A stretch of 28,360 bases of DNA from Verrucomicrobiales bacterium (GCA_002696885.1 NZSO01000040.1:13653-42012), one strand, 5' to 3'; shown: positions 1 through 8,508, numbered from the stretch's first letter. Made by a program: numbers and translations. Notes: generated by a model not told the origin, from the sequence alone.

Positions 1-889
1 CTCCAGGGTGTCGCCTCTTGTAGCTATATTTATTAAAGTTGATTCCCAGTTTCTCTTTAGCTTTTATTGCTTGCCCGCTATTAGCCAAAATGACACCAAG
101 ATTGTATTTTACGAACAAAGAAATAGAATCAATTTCGTAGGCTTTTGATGCGTCATTGATGGCGAGCTTATCCAATCCGAACCGGTTAAATATGGAGGCC
201 CTCTCTATTATCAGATCAATGTTTTTTGGATCTTTTAAAAGAGAAGAATCCAAGTTTTCGATCACTTCCCTAGAGTTGGTAATATTATCATATATAGGGT
301 TCCAATTCTTCGTAATTCCATCGCTCGGATGAGCCTTTCGCAATCTAGCGGTGTATTTTTGCATGGAGTTCCAATCACGTACCGCAAATGATAATCGTCC
401 AAGTTGGGCAAGATCGTTTGGATCATCCCTTAGTTCGCTGAGCTTTTTGAGGTATTTATACTGGTTCTCATCGTCATCAATTGATTCATAATGCCTAGCG
501 AGGTTGGAGATGGGTAAAATATAATTAGGATCGAGAATGGAGGACTTCATCCACAACCTCGTCGCTTCCTCAGCATTTAAGTGATGAGATTCAATTGTGC
601 CCTGCATATTTAACACTTCAGCGTCTTCATCCTTGAGAATTTCATCCAATCTTAACAGTGTATGATGACACTGTTTGTATAACCCAAGAGAAAGTTGGGC
701 TTTGGATAGTTTTCTTAAAATTGTCGGGTTGGCTGGATCATTTTTTAATATGCGTTTAGATATCTCAATAATTGCATGCGTGTCTTTTTTTGACTCCGCC
801 CTTAATAGTTCTTTTTGGAAATCAGCGCTTAATTCGTATAAACCACAAAAAAGAGCTAATAGAGTAGTTATAAACTTGATAAATGACAT
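1..889 (-). CDS. Secreted TPR-type protein, 5' part (runs off left edge)
   Basis: Reading the minus strand from ATG at 889, the frame stays open to base 1 (about 296 codons, no stop), so only the N-terminal part is present. The protein begins with a typical signal peptide (charged start, then hydrophobic residues about 5-20, Ala at about 22). The rest is helical with repeated TPR-like patterns: alternating small and aromatic residues, and recurring segments of the type LGLYKQC, ASIFNRFGLDKLAIND and SLFVKYNLGVILANSG. This suggests a periplasmic protein-protein interaction scaffold. No catalytic motif is visible. A weak AGGA lies about 10 nt before the ATG. It is divergent from ruvX. I do not recognise the specific family. 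Confidence 0.75.
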   Translation of the reverse strand, partial: MSFIKFITTLLALFCGLYELSADFQKELLRAESKKDTHAIIEISKRILKNDPANPTILRKLSKAQLSLGLYKQCHHTLLRLDEILKDEDAEVLNMQGTIESHHLNAEEATRLWMKSSILDPNYILPISNLARHYESIDDDENQYKYLKKLSELRDDPNDLAQLGRLSFAVRDWNSMQKYTARLRKAHPSDGITKNWNPIYDNITNSREVIENLDSSLLKDPKNIDLIIERASIFNRFGLDKLAINDASKAYEIDSISLFVKYNLGVILANSGQAIKAKEKLGINFNKYSYKRRHPG

Positions 890-1035
890 GAGAGAGGATC
901 CTAAATTAGAAATATATGATAAAACGGTTATCGGTAAGAATAACTTTCATCATAAGTGCAAAAAAGTCATTAAATTGACAATTAAACTTTATTTAACAAG
1001 TAAATAGAATTTGTTATCATCAATTAAAGGCAATC

Positions 1036-1458
1036 GTGAAGGTTATTGGTATAGATTATGGAGAAGTTCGGATCGGAGTTTCATGTAGTGATGATTTAGG
1101 TATGTTCGCGCATCCTCTTGAAACCATTCATGTGAAAAAAATTGACCCTATTAAAAGAATCATTGAAATTGCTGAAGAAAAAAAAATTCAAGCGGTTGTG
1201 ATAGGGATGCCAAGAAATCTTGATGGATCTTATGGAAGCGCGGCCAAGAAAGTTGAAAGTTTTCTTAAAAAGATAAAAACCGTTCTCCCGGAAGTTCAAG
1301 TTTTTGAACAGGATGAAAGATTCACCACTACTGTTGCCCAAAAAAAATTACAAGATACTGGTCACACAGTTAAAAGCAGCAGACAAATTATCGATGAGGT
1401 CGCCGCAGTTGAAATTTTACAATCATTTTTGGATCAAAACGGTGAGTATTCCACATAA
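1036..1458 (+). CDS. ruvX: RuvX/YqgF family Holliday junction resolvase-like / pre-16S rRNA nuclease
   Basis: A 140-residue protein of RNase H-like fold and usual family length. Visible motifs are GIDYG with Asp7 followed by RIGVS, GMPRNLDG at 57-64, DER at 93-95 and the C-terminal IDEVAAVEIL with Asp120. These match the conserved acidic residues of the YqgF family. Family members are implicated in 5'-end processing of 16S rRNA and/or Holliday junction resolution. The start is GTG, with AAAGG 5 nt upstream as a plausible ribosome binding site. It is the first gene of a rightward run with coaC, coaB, an IMPase-like gene and ispF; the 88-nt gap to coaC is the largest in that run. Confidence 0.93.
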   Translation: MKVIGIDYGEVRIGVSCSDDLGMFAHPLETIHVKKIDPIKRIIEIAEEKKIQAVVIGMPRNLDGSYGSAAKKVESFLKKIKTVLPEVQVFEQDERFTTTVAQKKLQDTGHTVKSSRQIIDEVAAVEILQSFLDQNGEYST

Positions 1459-1546
1459 ATATATTCAAGTACCCCTGTTTCTATAAACCTTTATCTGTTA
1501 TCTTTGACAAACTGATACCTAGAAGCGAGTCTGAGTTTGATATAAA

Positions 1547-2083
1547 ATGAAAAAAATTCTTTTAGGAGTTTCAGGTTCTATCGCGGCATATAAAGCCGCG
1601 GATATTGCCAGTGGATTAGTCAAAAAGGATTATGAAGTGACCGTTGTAATGAGTGACCATGCTAGGGATTTTATCACACCATTGACTTTGCAAGTGATAT
1701 CAAAAAACCCAGTATTTACGAGTTTTCAGGATGAGCAACAAAACTGGAGGCCAGGTCATATCGAACTGGCTGATGAATCAGACTTGATACTTGTGGCTCC
1801 TGCTACAGCAAATGTGATTGCAAAACTTGCCAATGGAATAGCGGATGACCCTTTAACATCAATATATTTGGCAAGTCGTTCGCCAGTCTTGATAGCTCCA
1901 GCTATGAACGGGAAAATGTGGAATCATCCTGCCACCCAGGAGAATGTGGATAAGTTGATTTCCCGAGGAGTTAAATTTATTGGTCCAGAGGAAGGGATGC
2001 TTGCATGTGGATATGAAGGTATCGGTAGGCTTTGGCCGGTTGATGGGATTATTGATTGTGTGTCCGAAACGATGAATTCATAA
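1547..2083 (+). CDS. coaC: Phosphopantothenoylcysteine decarboxylase (CoaC flavoprotein), stand-alone
   Basis: A 178-residue flavoprotein of the HFCD family that decarboxylates 4'-phosphopantothenoyl-L-cysteine in coenzyme A synthesis. Signature elements are GVSGSIAAYK (7-16), the catalytic-type His71 in HIELAD, the APATAN stretch at 85-90, the PXMNXXMW motif PAMNGKMW (118-125), and the flexible-flap Cys154 in CGYEGIGR. In most bacteria this domain is fused to CoaB. Here a TAA at 2081-2083 ends it just after the flap, and the CoaB part restarts 21 nt later in the same frame. The start is ATG without a clear Shine-Dalgarno sequence (only GAG about 13 nt upstream). Confidence 0.93.
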   Translation: MKKILLGVSGSIAAYKAADIASGLVKKDYEVTVVMSDHARDFITPLTLQVISKNPVFTSFQDEQQNWRPGHIELADESDLILVAPATANVIAKLANGIADDPLTSIYLASRSPVLIAPAMNGKMWNHPATQENVDKLISRGVKFIGPEEGMLACGYEGIGRLWPVDGIIDCVSETMNS

Positions 2084-2104
2084 ATTGAGTCGATAAGAAA
2101 AGTT

Positions 2105-2740
2105 TTGAAAATTCTTATTACAGCTGGTCCTACCAGAGAATCGATTGATCCGGTCCGCTATTTAACTAACCGTTCTTCTGGTAAAATGGGTTATGCAATT
2201 GCACAATCTGCGATCAACCAGAACCATGAGGTCATTCTAGTTTCAGGTCCCGTTTCTTTAGAGCCACCGAATGATTGTAAAATAATCAATATTGAATCTG
2301 CCGATCAGATGTACAAGGAGGTGCAATCAAACTCTAAGGGATGTGATGCGGTAATAATGGTTGCTGCCGTTGCTGATTATACCCCTGCCGTCTACTATAA
2401 AGAAAAAATAAAAAAAGCAGACGACAGAGAAATTAGACTGGTAAGAACTAAGGACATTTTGGGCTCAATGCGTGAAAGCTTCGGATATAATGGAATTTTA
2501 GTTGGGTTTGCTGCTGAAACTAATGAATTGCGAGAGAATGCTATCGGAAAGATGCAACAAAAAGGATGTAATTTCATCGTTTCTAACGATGTTTCTCGAA
2601 ATGATATAGGATTTGGTTCAGACCAGAATGAGGTAACCATTTTTGATGAAAACGGTGCGCAACAACACATTGATAAATCCTCTAAGAATTTAATTGCGGA
2701 TGCCATAATAGAAAAAATCGAAACAATTTACGGAGAATGA
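2105..2740 (+). CDS. coaB: Phosphopantothenate-cysteine ligase (CoaB), stand-alone
   Basis: A 211-residue protein equivalent to the C-terminal half of bacterial CoaBC. It joins phosphopantothenate and cysteine, classically with CTP, in coenzyme A synthesis. Visible motifs are ITAGPTRE (5-12), DPVRYLTNRSSGKMG (15-29), AAVADY (87-92), KIKK (101-104) and the NDV(S/A)xxDIGF segment near 161-170. The start is the TTG at 2105; no in-frame ATG or GTG lies between the coaC stop and the GPTRE motif. The ribosome binding site (AAGAAAAG) is weak, so translational coupling to coaC is likely. It is in the same frame as coaC, separated only by a TAA plus 21 nt. Its TGA overlaps the next ATG (ATGA). Confidence 0.92.
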   Translation: MKILITAGPTRESIDPVRYLTNRSSGKMGYAIAQSAINQNHEVILVSGPVSLEPPNDCKIINIESADQMYKEVQSNSKGCDAVIMVAAVADYTPAVYYKEKIKKADDREIRLVRTKDILGSMRESFGYNGILVGFAAETNELRENAIGKMQQKGCNFIVSNDVSRNDIGFGSDQNEVTIFDENGAQQHIDKSSKNLIADAIIEKIETIYGE

Positions 2741-3495
2741 GTTTATTTTTAGAAACCGCCATCAAAGCTGCAAAATCAGCTGGTCAGTTGCTTAAGGAGC
2801 ATTATTACAAAGTTAAAGAGGTCGATAGCTACGAACAATATGACATTAAGTTACAGTTAGATGTGATGAGCCAAAATTTGATTTCCGAAATCATCCTACA
2901 AGATCATCCCGAACATTCTATTATTGGCGAGGAAGGAGACAGTCTTTCAGATCACAGTAAATACCATTGGATCGTAGATCCCATTGATGGCACTGTAAAT
3001 TACTACTATGGAATACCGCATTTTTGTGTTTCTATTGCCTTAAAAAATGCCTCGAATGATGAATGGTTAGTTGGGGTCATCTATGATCCTATGATGGATG
3101 AATTATGGGCAGTTGAAGTGGGGAATAAACCCACACTAAACGGAAAAGAAATTACTACTAGTCAGAGATCACAGATGTTTGAAGCGGTTGTGACGGTTGG
3201 GTTTTCAAAAAGTAAAGAGGCTATGGATACCGGATTTGAACGCTATCGAAATATTTCAACTAAGGTGAGAAAAACTAGAATGATGGGCAGTGCTGCTCTT
3301 GCGCTGGCCTACATTGCATGTGGGCGCCTTGATGCCTATATTGAAGACACGATAAGTTTGTGGGATATAGCTGCAGGAAAACTTCTTGTTGAGGCTGCAG
3401 GTGGCAAAGTTGATCTTACCGACAGTAAAATCCAAAAGGGTAAGCTTTCAATATGCTCATGGAATGGCAACTTACCGTTGAAAAATAACATATAA
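2737..3495 (+). CDS. Inositol monophosphatase family protein
   Basis: A 252-residue Mg-dependent sugar/inositol phosphatase-fold protein. All three metal-site motifs are present: GEEGD (64-68), DPIDGT followed by VN (81-88), and WDIAAGK with Asp210. Substrates in this family range from inositol-1-phosphate to histidinol phosphate, fructose-1,6-bisphosphate and PAP; the sequence alone does not choose between them. Its start overlaps the coaB stop by 4 nt, and ispF begins 6 nt after its stop, so it sits inside a cofactor/isoprenoid housekeeping operon. A SuhB-like or CysQ-like role is possible but not demonstrated. Confidence 0.9.
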   Translation: MSLFLETAIKAAKSAGQLLKEHYYKVKEVDSYEQYDIKLQLDVMSQNLISEIILQDHPEHSIIGEEGDSLSDHSKYHWIVDPIDGTVNYYYGIPHFCVSIALKNASNDEWLVGVIYDPMMDELWAVEVGNKPTLNGKEITTSQRSQMFEAVVTVGFSKSKEAMDTGFERYRNISTKVRKTRMMGSAALALAYIACGRLDAYIEDTISLWDIAAGKLLVEAAGGKVDLTDSKIQKGKLSICSWNGNLPLKNNI

Positions 3496-3501
3496 AAGAA
3501 A

Positions 3502-3978
3502 ATGGCATCAAGATCAGGAATAGGATACGACGTTCATCGGTTAATCGAAGGAAGACCTCTAATTCTTGGAGGAGTTGATATTCCATCTGAAAAGGGTTTG
3601 GATGGTCATTCTGATGCGGATGTTTTGTGTCATGCGATTGCAGACGCATTATTGGGTGCAGTTGGTTTGCCTGATATTGGCTATTATTTCCCACCCACCG
3701 ATGAATCCATAAAAGGCATATGTAGTTTAGATATTCTTAAACGAGTTGCTTCGGAATTTCATCAGTTAGGTGCTAAAATTATTAACATCGATAGCACCCT
3801 AGTTGCCGAAAAACCCAAGATATTACCTCATGCTGACAAAATGAAAAAAAACATCGCTCACTCTTTAGAAATTGAAGTCAATATGATTGGGATAAAAGCG
3901 ACAACCAACGAATGCATGGGATTTCTTGGTAGAGAAGAAGGGATGGCGGCAATGGCCGTGGCAAGCGTGGAAATCTGA
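3502..3978 (+). CDS. ispF: 2-C-methyl-D-erythritol 2,4-cyclodiphosphate synthase
   Basis: A 158-residue protein of normal length for IspF, which cyclises 4-diphosphocytidyl-methylerythritol 2-phosphate with loss of CMP in the non-mevalonate isoprenoid pathway. The metal-binding DVH (Asp10, His12) follows GIGY. GHSDADVLCHAIADALLGA follows at about 35-53 with the third metal ligand His44. The C-terminal ATTNE...GFLGREEGMAA block is also present. The start is ATG, 6 nt after the stop of the phosphatase gene. It is the last gene of the rightward run and meets the 1244-residue gene tail to tail with 13 nt between and no obvious terminator. Confidence 0.96.
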   Translation: MASRSGIGYDVHRLIEGRPLILGGVDIPSEKGLDGHSDADVLCHAIADALLGAVGLPDIGYYFPPTDESIKGICSLDILKRVASEFHQLGAKIINIDSTLVAEKPKILPHADKMKKNIAHSLEIEVNMIGIKATTNECMGFLGREEGMAAMAVASVEI

Positions 3979-3991
3979 AGTCAATAATATA

Positions 3992-6900
3992 TCAAACAGC
4001 TCTATTGACCCACTCTTCTGCAATATCTTTCAGGTTCAGCGTCTCTTGAGTTTCTTTATCAAAATAAACTTTTTCAACTGATGCAATTGATTCGTCCAAC
4101 TGACTCTGGATGTCATTAGCAAATTTCCTCTCTTTGTGAATCTTTCGTAAAAGACCAAGAACAGAAAAGGGAGTGATTTCACTTGGAATACTAAAGTCGT
4201 TAATAATGTCTACCGTTTCATTTCTTGAGGAGTTTTTCTTCTTAAATATAAAAACTACGGAAGATAAGATAATTAAGACCAATATCGTTAGACCAATCCA
4301 TTTTGGATTTTTTGTATTATAGTTTTGTTGTAATTGTATTTGTTGGCTCGCGGATACCAAATCTGCATCATCGTAGCGTTGATAAAGAATTTCCTCTAAC
4401 GAGTCTAGGGAATATGGTTCAGGGAAGCTGAAGGTAAGGTTTGATTCGGCGACATTTTTTTCTGATTTTCGGTAAGTAATGATCCAGTTCCTTTCAGAGA
4501 TTGGACTTCCAACTTTTGATTCTGCATCCAGTTTAGATATAGTGATTTCTCCACCAGTTACTTCAGCCTGAGTAAAGTCACCAGTATTTGGTTTTAGTAA
4601 TTGGTCAAGCTCTGGAACAAGCCCATTAGACGATGCTTTGACTTCGACTTTTAATATGCCTCGGTCTGCCTCTCTCTCATCGACAATTTGAACAATTTTT
4701 AACTTTTCTACAGGTCGTGCATCGCCAAGTTTCGAAGTAGCATCAATTGGAATTGGAGCCGTTGCAATGGGAAGAATAACGAAACCTCCAGTATCTAAAA
4801 AATCTAAGTCGATTTGCATCGAAGGTATTTTATCAACTTCAGGAGTCCGTGCTTGGAGCAAAACATAAGCATATGGCGTCAGTCGCCATCCTTCTTGCCC
4901 GGCTCCCTTTGAACTGATCTTACTATCATGAAAAGTTATTGAAATAACATCAAAGTGTTCTGAAAGTACAGATCGACTCGTTTCCTCAAATTTATCACGA
5001 TAATTTTGAGTAGGTCGGCCATAATTATAAGCGTAGCTCGAATTTTTTTGGTTGGTTAAGTATTTAGAAAACCCTCCAGACTCGCGTTCAATCTCCTTTG
5101 TATGTTTGATGTCAACAAAGACACCAAATGGTGTATCATGGCCAACAGTGGTGGAACCATCTACTCTTCCAACAAGCTGGATCTCGTTTGTAAGGTCGTT
5201 GTAATAGTTGTAAAGCTTTTGTGCCTCTGAGGCCTTTTCATGATTGTTCGCTATTAATAAGCCATGCCTCAGGTACCGTTGTTTAAGTTCAGGTTTGACG
5301 GAACTAATTCTTGCAGAAAGTGCATTTGCAAACCTTGCGAGATGTCGTTCAGCAGATTGGTCAGGCAGACTACCAAGAGCAGTTTTTATTTTTTCGATTT
5401 CTTTGGATGAAGGTCGTTGTGATTCGTTAAGAGAACTCAAATCACTTGCACCTAATGCCGCGTAGAACCAGTGCTCAAAAGGTTCTGTGGTCTCGTCTTT
5501 AATGTTTCCAGAGGAATTTGAAATATATAGTTCTGCAGCCTTTCCGAAATTTTTATAACTGTTGTTACGGTCGGTTGAATAGCTGGAGCTCTTATTTGAT
5601 TCTTGTTGAAAGTTGATTTTATCGAGTTCTAGACATGCTCTTCTTAAATGAAGGCGCCAGTCATTTGGATGAGCCTGAATACTTCCATCCAAAATAGCGT
5701 CTATATCTTCATACCCTTTAATAATCTCAGCAAGAATTTCATCATCTTTGCGATTTGTTTTCGCGTCTTGTTGTGTTTTTGGGTTTCGCCATACTGTGGC
5801 AAGGTTTATACGCATAGTATTTGCTAGAGCCGCAACAGTTGATGGGCTCATATCCTTAAAGTTTCCAAAAACTTTGCTAATTGCAGAAACTTTATAAACC
5901 TCTGCACGGCTATGAATTTTAGTAAAAGCCTCAGCCAATGTATCCTGGTTTATTTCATCAATTGGTAATGACTGAATTTTGCTGATCCACTTGGCTAGTT
6001 CAGTAAGATTACGTTCTTGTTTAGAACGAGTCAGTGGAATCGAATTAGCCCTCTGATTAAAACCGTACATATAACCGTAACGGTAATTTCGGTTACGGTT
6101 AGAATTTGGATCATTACTGTCCGCCCACACACGTAAAAATTCTTCTGCAAGTTTCTTACCAGTATCAGGGTGACTATTAGCAACGGATTTTATATAGGGA
6201 AATGCCTCTTCTGGTTCATTTACTTTGAGAAATAATTGTGCAAATAAGGTCAAAAATTGTGGCTGAAGATCTTTGTCTATTAATCGAATCCAATCCTCGT
6301 TGGGTCGTATTTTTAGTAGTTCTCCCGAGGAAATTGGTGATGGGACATTACTTGGAGTCGGCGCCGAAGAAACCCTAGGATTTTCATAGTACATATTGCC
6401 ATATTGGTCCCACTTCATTCGTGGACTCATGGTTTTTGATGTATCTCTTTTATAACTATAGGATGCTTCTGAAAGCCAATTTTGGGCAAGAAGATTTAAA
6501 ATCTTAGACCACTTTTCGAGATTGATATTGCTGATTCCAATTAGGGACTCAACAGCATTTTTTTGTAAAGTAAGGCGACGAAGACGAGCAGAGGATGAGG
6601 GTTCAGATCTTCCAATAGATGTTGTAGCGCCAATCGTCGTAAGAATTTCACGACCAAGTATAGTATCACCTGAGAAACTTGCGGTCAGCCACTGAATTCC
6701 TTTTTCATCTTCGAGCTTGGGTGCGATTTCAATGGCTCTTTCAAGTGCATTTTCTTTAATTGTTGATGAAGTCTTTGGATTTTTTATCACAAGCTGGGTA
6801 GACTTCCATGCAAAGTCTAGATGCTCTTCTTTGGGTTCAATAGAGTGAAGGGCTAAATGATAATTTGCAATAATTTCGAGGACTAACGGATCATCGGTAT

Positions 6901-7726
6901 TATCGATTTCTGGAAGGAACTTTCCAGCTTCAGCTGCTAGCCCAGCATTGATTAGAAGTCTAGCGGCTATTATTTTTTTTGTGTTGTCAGCGGTTCCGCC
7001 AATTTTCTTTGTGCCTCTATCAATCAACTCTAGAAAAGTATCAGGAAAGTGACCTTGAGAGAGTGTGGCTTTAAGTAAAAACCCAAGTTTTTGAATAGTG
7101 ACTTCATCGTTCAAATCAGATGGACAGGCATCTGCTAAATACAATAATTCAGTTGGGGATAAAAAATGTTTTTCAGCGTAGGCACTATTTGGTGGTGGTA
7201 TGACCTTACCGGAAGGACTGATTCGAGGTGATGTTATTTTTGGTGGTATGACCTTTGGAGGTCTTGCGAGAGTATCTAATAAAATATGATAAGCTTTTTT
7301 TGCATTTTCAGGTTTTTTGAACTGACTAGAGAAAAAATTTGTGACCTCATCCCAATTACTTGCGGCTAGATTTTCGGTTAGTGAATGGATTGCTTTTTCT
7401 GCTGCACTTTTATTTTGTTTGGTAGTTTCATCAATTATGCCCTGATTGTTAGATTTTCCCAATTTTCTCAGCAGTGATGAAGGGCGACGGTCAATGAATA
7501 CCCTAGGCAATTGCGATAGTATTTGGTTATCTAAGTCAACCGGAGGTTTGGTTGTCGGAGTGGTGATTTTAGGTGCGTTTTGAGGCGGAGTTTCTTGAAT
7601 TAACTCTTTTGTTTTTGGCTCTAATTCAATTTTTGGGGCAGTTATGATTTTGGGCGGCAGGTTTTGGGCTACCAGAAGAGATGGAACAAATATTTTTACT
7701 AATACGGAAATAAGAAGAAAGCGCAT
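3992..7726 (-). CDS. Large exported, C-terminally membrane-anchored protein of unknown function
   Basis: A 1244-residue protein with a cleavable-looking signal peptide (1-20, ending LLVA). Pro/Lys/Thr-rich segments follow (VIPP and PPKIT motifs), then a long helical, TPR-like body. A beta-rich region (about 870-1110) precedes one transmembrane helix (about 1143-1161) and an 80-residue cytoplasmic tail beginning KKK. Low-complexity Tyr/Asn/Arg/Ser insertions occur, for example the NRNRNYRYGYMYG stretch encoded near 6075-6110. It is the last gene of the MoxR/vWA cluster, so a role as periplasmic scaffold or client in that system is inferred. I do not recognise a named family or catalytic motif. 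Start ATG at 7726; the Shine-Dalgarno sequence is weak. Confidence 0.85.
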   Translation of the reverse strand: MRFLLISVLVKIFVPSLLVAQNLPPKIITAPKIELEPKTKELIQETPPQNAPKITTPTTKPPVDLDNQILSQLPRVFIDRRPSSLLRKLGKSNNQGIIDETTKQNKSAAEKAIHSLTENLAASNWDEVTNFFSSQFKKPENAKKAYHILLDTLARPPKVIPPKITSPRISPSGKVIPPPNSAYAEKHFLSPTELLYLADACPSDLNDEVTIQKLGFLLKATLSQGHFPDTFLELIDRGTKKIGGTADNTKKIIAARLLINAGLAAEAGKFLPEIDNTDDPLVLEIIANYHLALHSIEPKEEHLDFAWKSTQLVIKNPKTSSTIKENALERAIEIAPKLEDEKGIQWLTASFSGDTILGREILTTIGATTSIGRSEPSSSARLRRLTLQKNAVESLIGISNINLEKWSKILNLLAQNWLSEASYSYKRDTSKTMSPRMKWDQYGNMYYENPRVSSAPTPSNVPSPISSGELLKIRPNEDWIRLIDKDLQPQFLTLFAQLFLKVNEPEEAFPYIKSVANSHPDTGKKLAEEFLRVWADSNDPNSNRNRNYRYGYMYGFNQRANSIPLTRSKQERNLTELAKWISKIQSLPIDEINQDTLAEAFTKIHSRAEVYKVSAISKVFGNFKDMSPSTVAALANTMRINLATVWRNPKTQQDAKTNRKDDEILAEIIKGYEDIDAILDGSIQAHPNDWRLHLRRACLELDKINFQQESNKSSSYSTDRNNSYKNFGKAAELYISNSSGNIKDETTEPFEHWFYAALGASDLSSLNESQRPSSKEIEKIKTALGSLPDQSAERHLARFANALSARISSVKPELKQRYLRHGLLIANNHEKASEAQKLYNYYNDLTNEIQLVGRVDGSTTVGHDTPFGVFVDIKHTKEIERESGGFSKYLTNQKNSSYAYNYGRPTQNYRDKFEETSRSVLSEHFDVISITFHDSKISSKGAGQEGWRLTPYAYVLLQARTPEVDKIPSMQIDLDFLDTGGFVILPIATAPIPIDATSKLGDARPVEKLKIVQIVDEREADRGILKVEVKASSNGLVPELDQLLKPNTGDFTQAEVTGGEITISKLDAESKVGSPISERNWIITYRKSEKNVAESNLTFSFPEPYSLDSLEEILYQRYDDADLVSASQQIQLQQNYNTKNPKWIGLTILVLIILSSVVFIFKKKNSSRNETVDIINDFSIPSEITPFSVLGLLRKIHKERKFANDIQSQLDESIASVEKVYFDKETQETLNLKDIAEEWVNRAV

Positions 7727-7803
7727 TATTGAGAACGTGAATTTAGCGAAGGTCTAAGTTGTCTGAATACTTGTAAGATAAGTGAATGGATACTCAATTA
7801 GCG

Positions 7804-7920
7804 TTATGATCCAATACCGTCTGGAGGAGGTGCTTCTCCTGCTCCACGCGAGTCTTGGGGCTTCTTTCCTGTTTTACTTTTTCCTGCCCGACCGGGCTTA
7901 GTACCACTCCCGCAGCCACT
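7804..7920 (-). other. In-frame open extension after the UGA of the TPR gene
   Basis: Downstream of UGA 7921-7923 the same frame encodes 38 residues starting SGCGSGTKPGRAGK and ending GEAPPPDGIGS, then TAA at 7804-7806. By hand count it is about 56% G+C, clearly above the neighbouring genes. It is rich in Gly, Pro, Lys and Ser, like a disordered protein tail, and contains no in-frame ATG near its start. If UGA were decoded as selenocysteine the junction would read U-S-G-C. It could instead be a relic of a recent nonsense mutation, a sequencing error, or chance: an open stretch of this length is not improbable by itself. Composition is the main argument. Confidence 0.4.
7886..7897 (-). promoter_or_regulatory. 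G+C-rich hairpin 24-35 nt after the UGA (SECIS-like candidate)
   Basis: On the minus strand the sequence is GCCCGGTCGGGC, a four-base-pair stem GCCC/GGGC with a GGUC loop. From knowledge of the E. coli fdhF element, bacterial SECIS hairpins lie a few tens of nucleotides after the UGA and carry an apical loop containing GGUC. The bulged U and a longer lower stem are not evident here. It may therefore be no more than a fortuitous G+C-rich palindrome. Confidence 0.25.
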
Positions 7921-8508
7921 TCATTCATTGGGCAGTGGTAAACCTTGCAGCTCTTCTAAATCCATGCGTGCAAGTTTAATTGAGGCTTCAAGATTTTGAA
8001 TCAATTGATCTGCAGATTTTTTATTTCCCTGAGTTCGCGCGAACTCTGAGGCAGCATAAAAATTTTGACGAGATGATTCAATGACTGGCTCCCATGTTTC
8101 ACGAGAATGACCCTCAAGTCTCATTAACCATGTAATATAATACTGAGCGTTAGCCAAAGTTGACTTAGTTTCAGCAATGAGTTTTGGGTCTGTATCGGAA
8201 TTCATTTCTGATAACATATTCTCCAAGTCTTTATAAGCCTGAGGGAGCTGAGAACACTGCATTTGAGCTTTGGCTTTTTTGAGGCGTAATTTTGTTATTT
8301 TAGAAATATCTTCAGTGGGTAATGAACCGATAGCATTATCAATTTCGATAACGGCTGCGGAAAAGTCCTCCAGGGCTAAATGTTGTTCAGCTAAATCTAT
8401 GTGATTTGCCACTTGATCATATTTAAGATTTTGTTGACCAGGACCGAAATGATAAGCCGCTGCGCCGAGTGGGATAAGCAGCCAGATAAAGATGAAAATC
8501 TTTCGCAT
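7921..8508 (-). CDS. Membrane-anchored or secreted small TPR-like protein of the MoxR cluster (ends at UGA; possible read-through tail)
   Basis: A 195-residue protein with an N-terminal signal peptide or anchor (residues 5-18 hydrophobic) and helical TPR-like repeats. Examples are the LAEQHLALEDFSAAVIEID pattern near 39-57 and the KAKAQMQCSQLPQAYKDLE region. It ends LQGLPLPNE. Small TPR proteins are typical companions of BatA/BatB-type vWA proteins. The UGA at 7921-7923 is followed in the same frame by 38 sense codons and then TAA (7804-7806); with that tail the protein would be 234 residues. Without the tail the gap to the next gene is 194 nt; with it, 77 nt. Start ATG at 8508. Confidence 0.85.
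   Translation of the reverse strand: MRKIFIFIWLLIPLGAAAYHFGPGQQNLKYDQVANHIDLAEQHLALEDFSAAVIEIDNAIGSLPTEDISKITKLRLKKAKAQMQCSQLPQAYKDLENMLSEMNSDTDPKLIAETKSTLANAQYYITWLMRLEGHSRETWEPVIESSRQNFYAASEFARTQGNKKSADQLIQNLEASIKLARMDLEELQGLPLPNE

Noticed and set aside
675..1007. Plus-strand open frame of 110 codons
   Set aside because: It lies opposite the signal-peptide end of the minus-strand TPR gene and reads into the A/T-rich gap. Its protein is without family character.
975..1020. TTGACA at 975-980 as a ruvX promoter
   Set aside because: No acceptable -10 lies 16-18 nt downstream; the TATCAT at 1015-1020 is too far. Sequence is A/T-rich, so such matches are expected.
1504..1546. TTGACA / TATAAA pair before coaC
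   Set aside because: Spacing is 31 nt and TATAAA abuts the ATG; not a usable promoter pair.
7804..7920. SEC-C-type zinc motif suggested by the CGSG in the tail after the UGA
   Set aside because: SEC-C needs CxCGSGxxxxxCC/H; the following Cys or His residues are absent.
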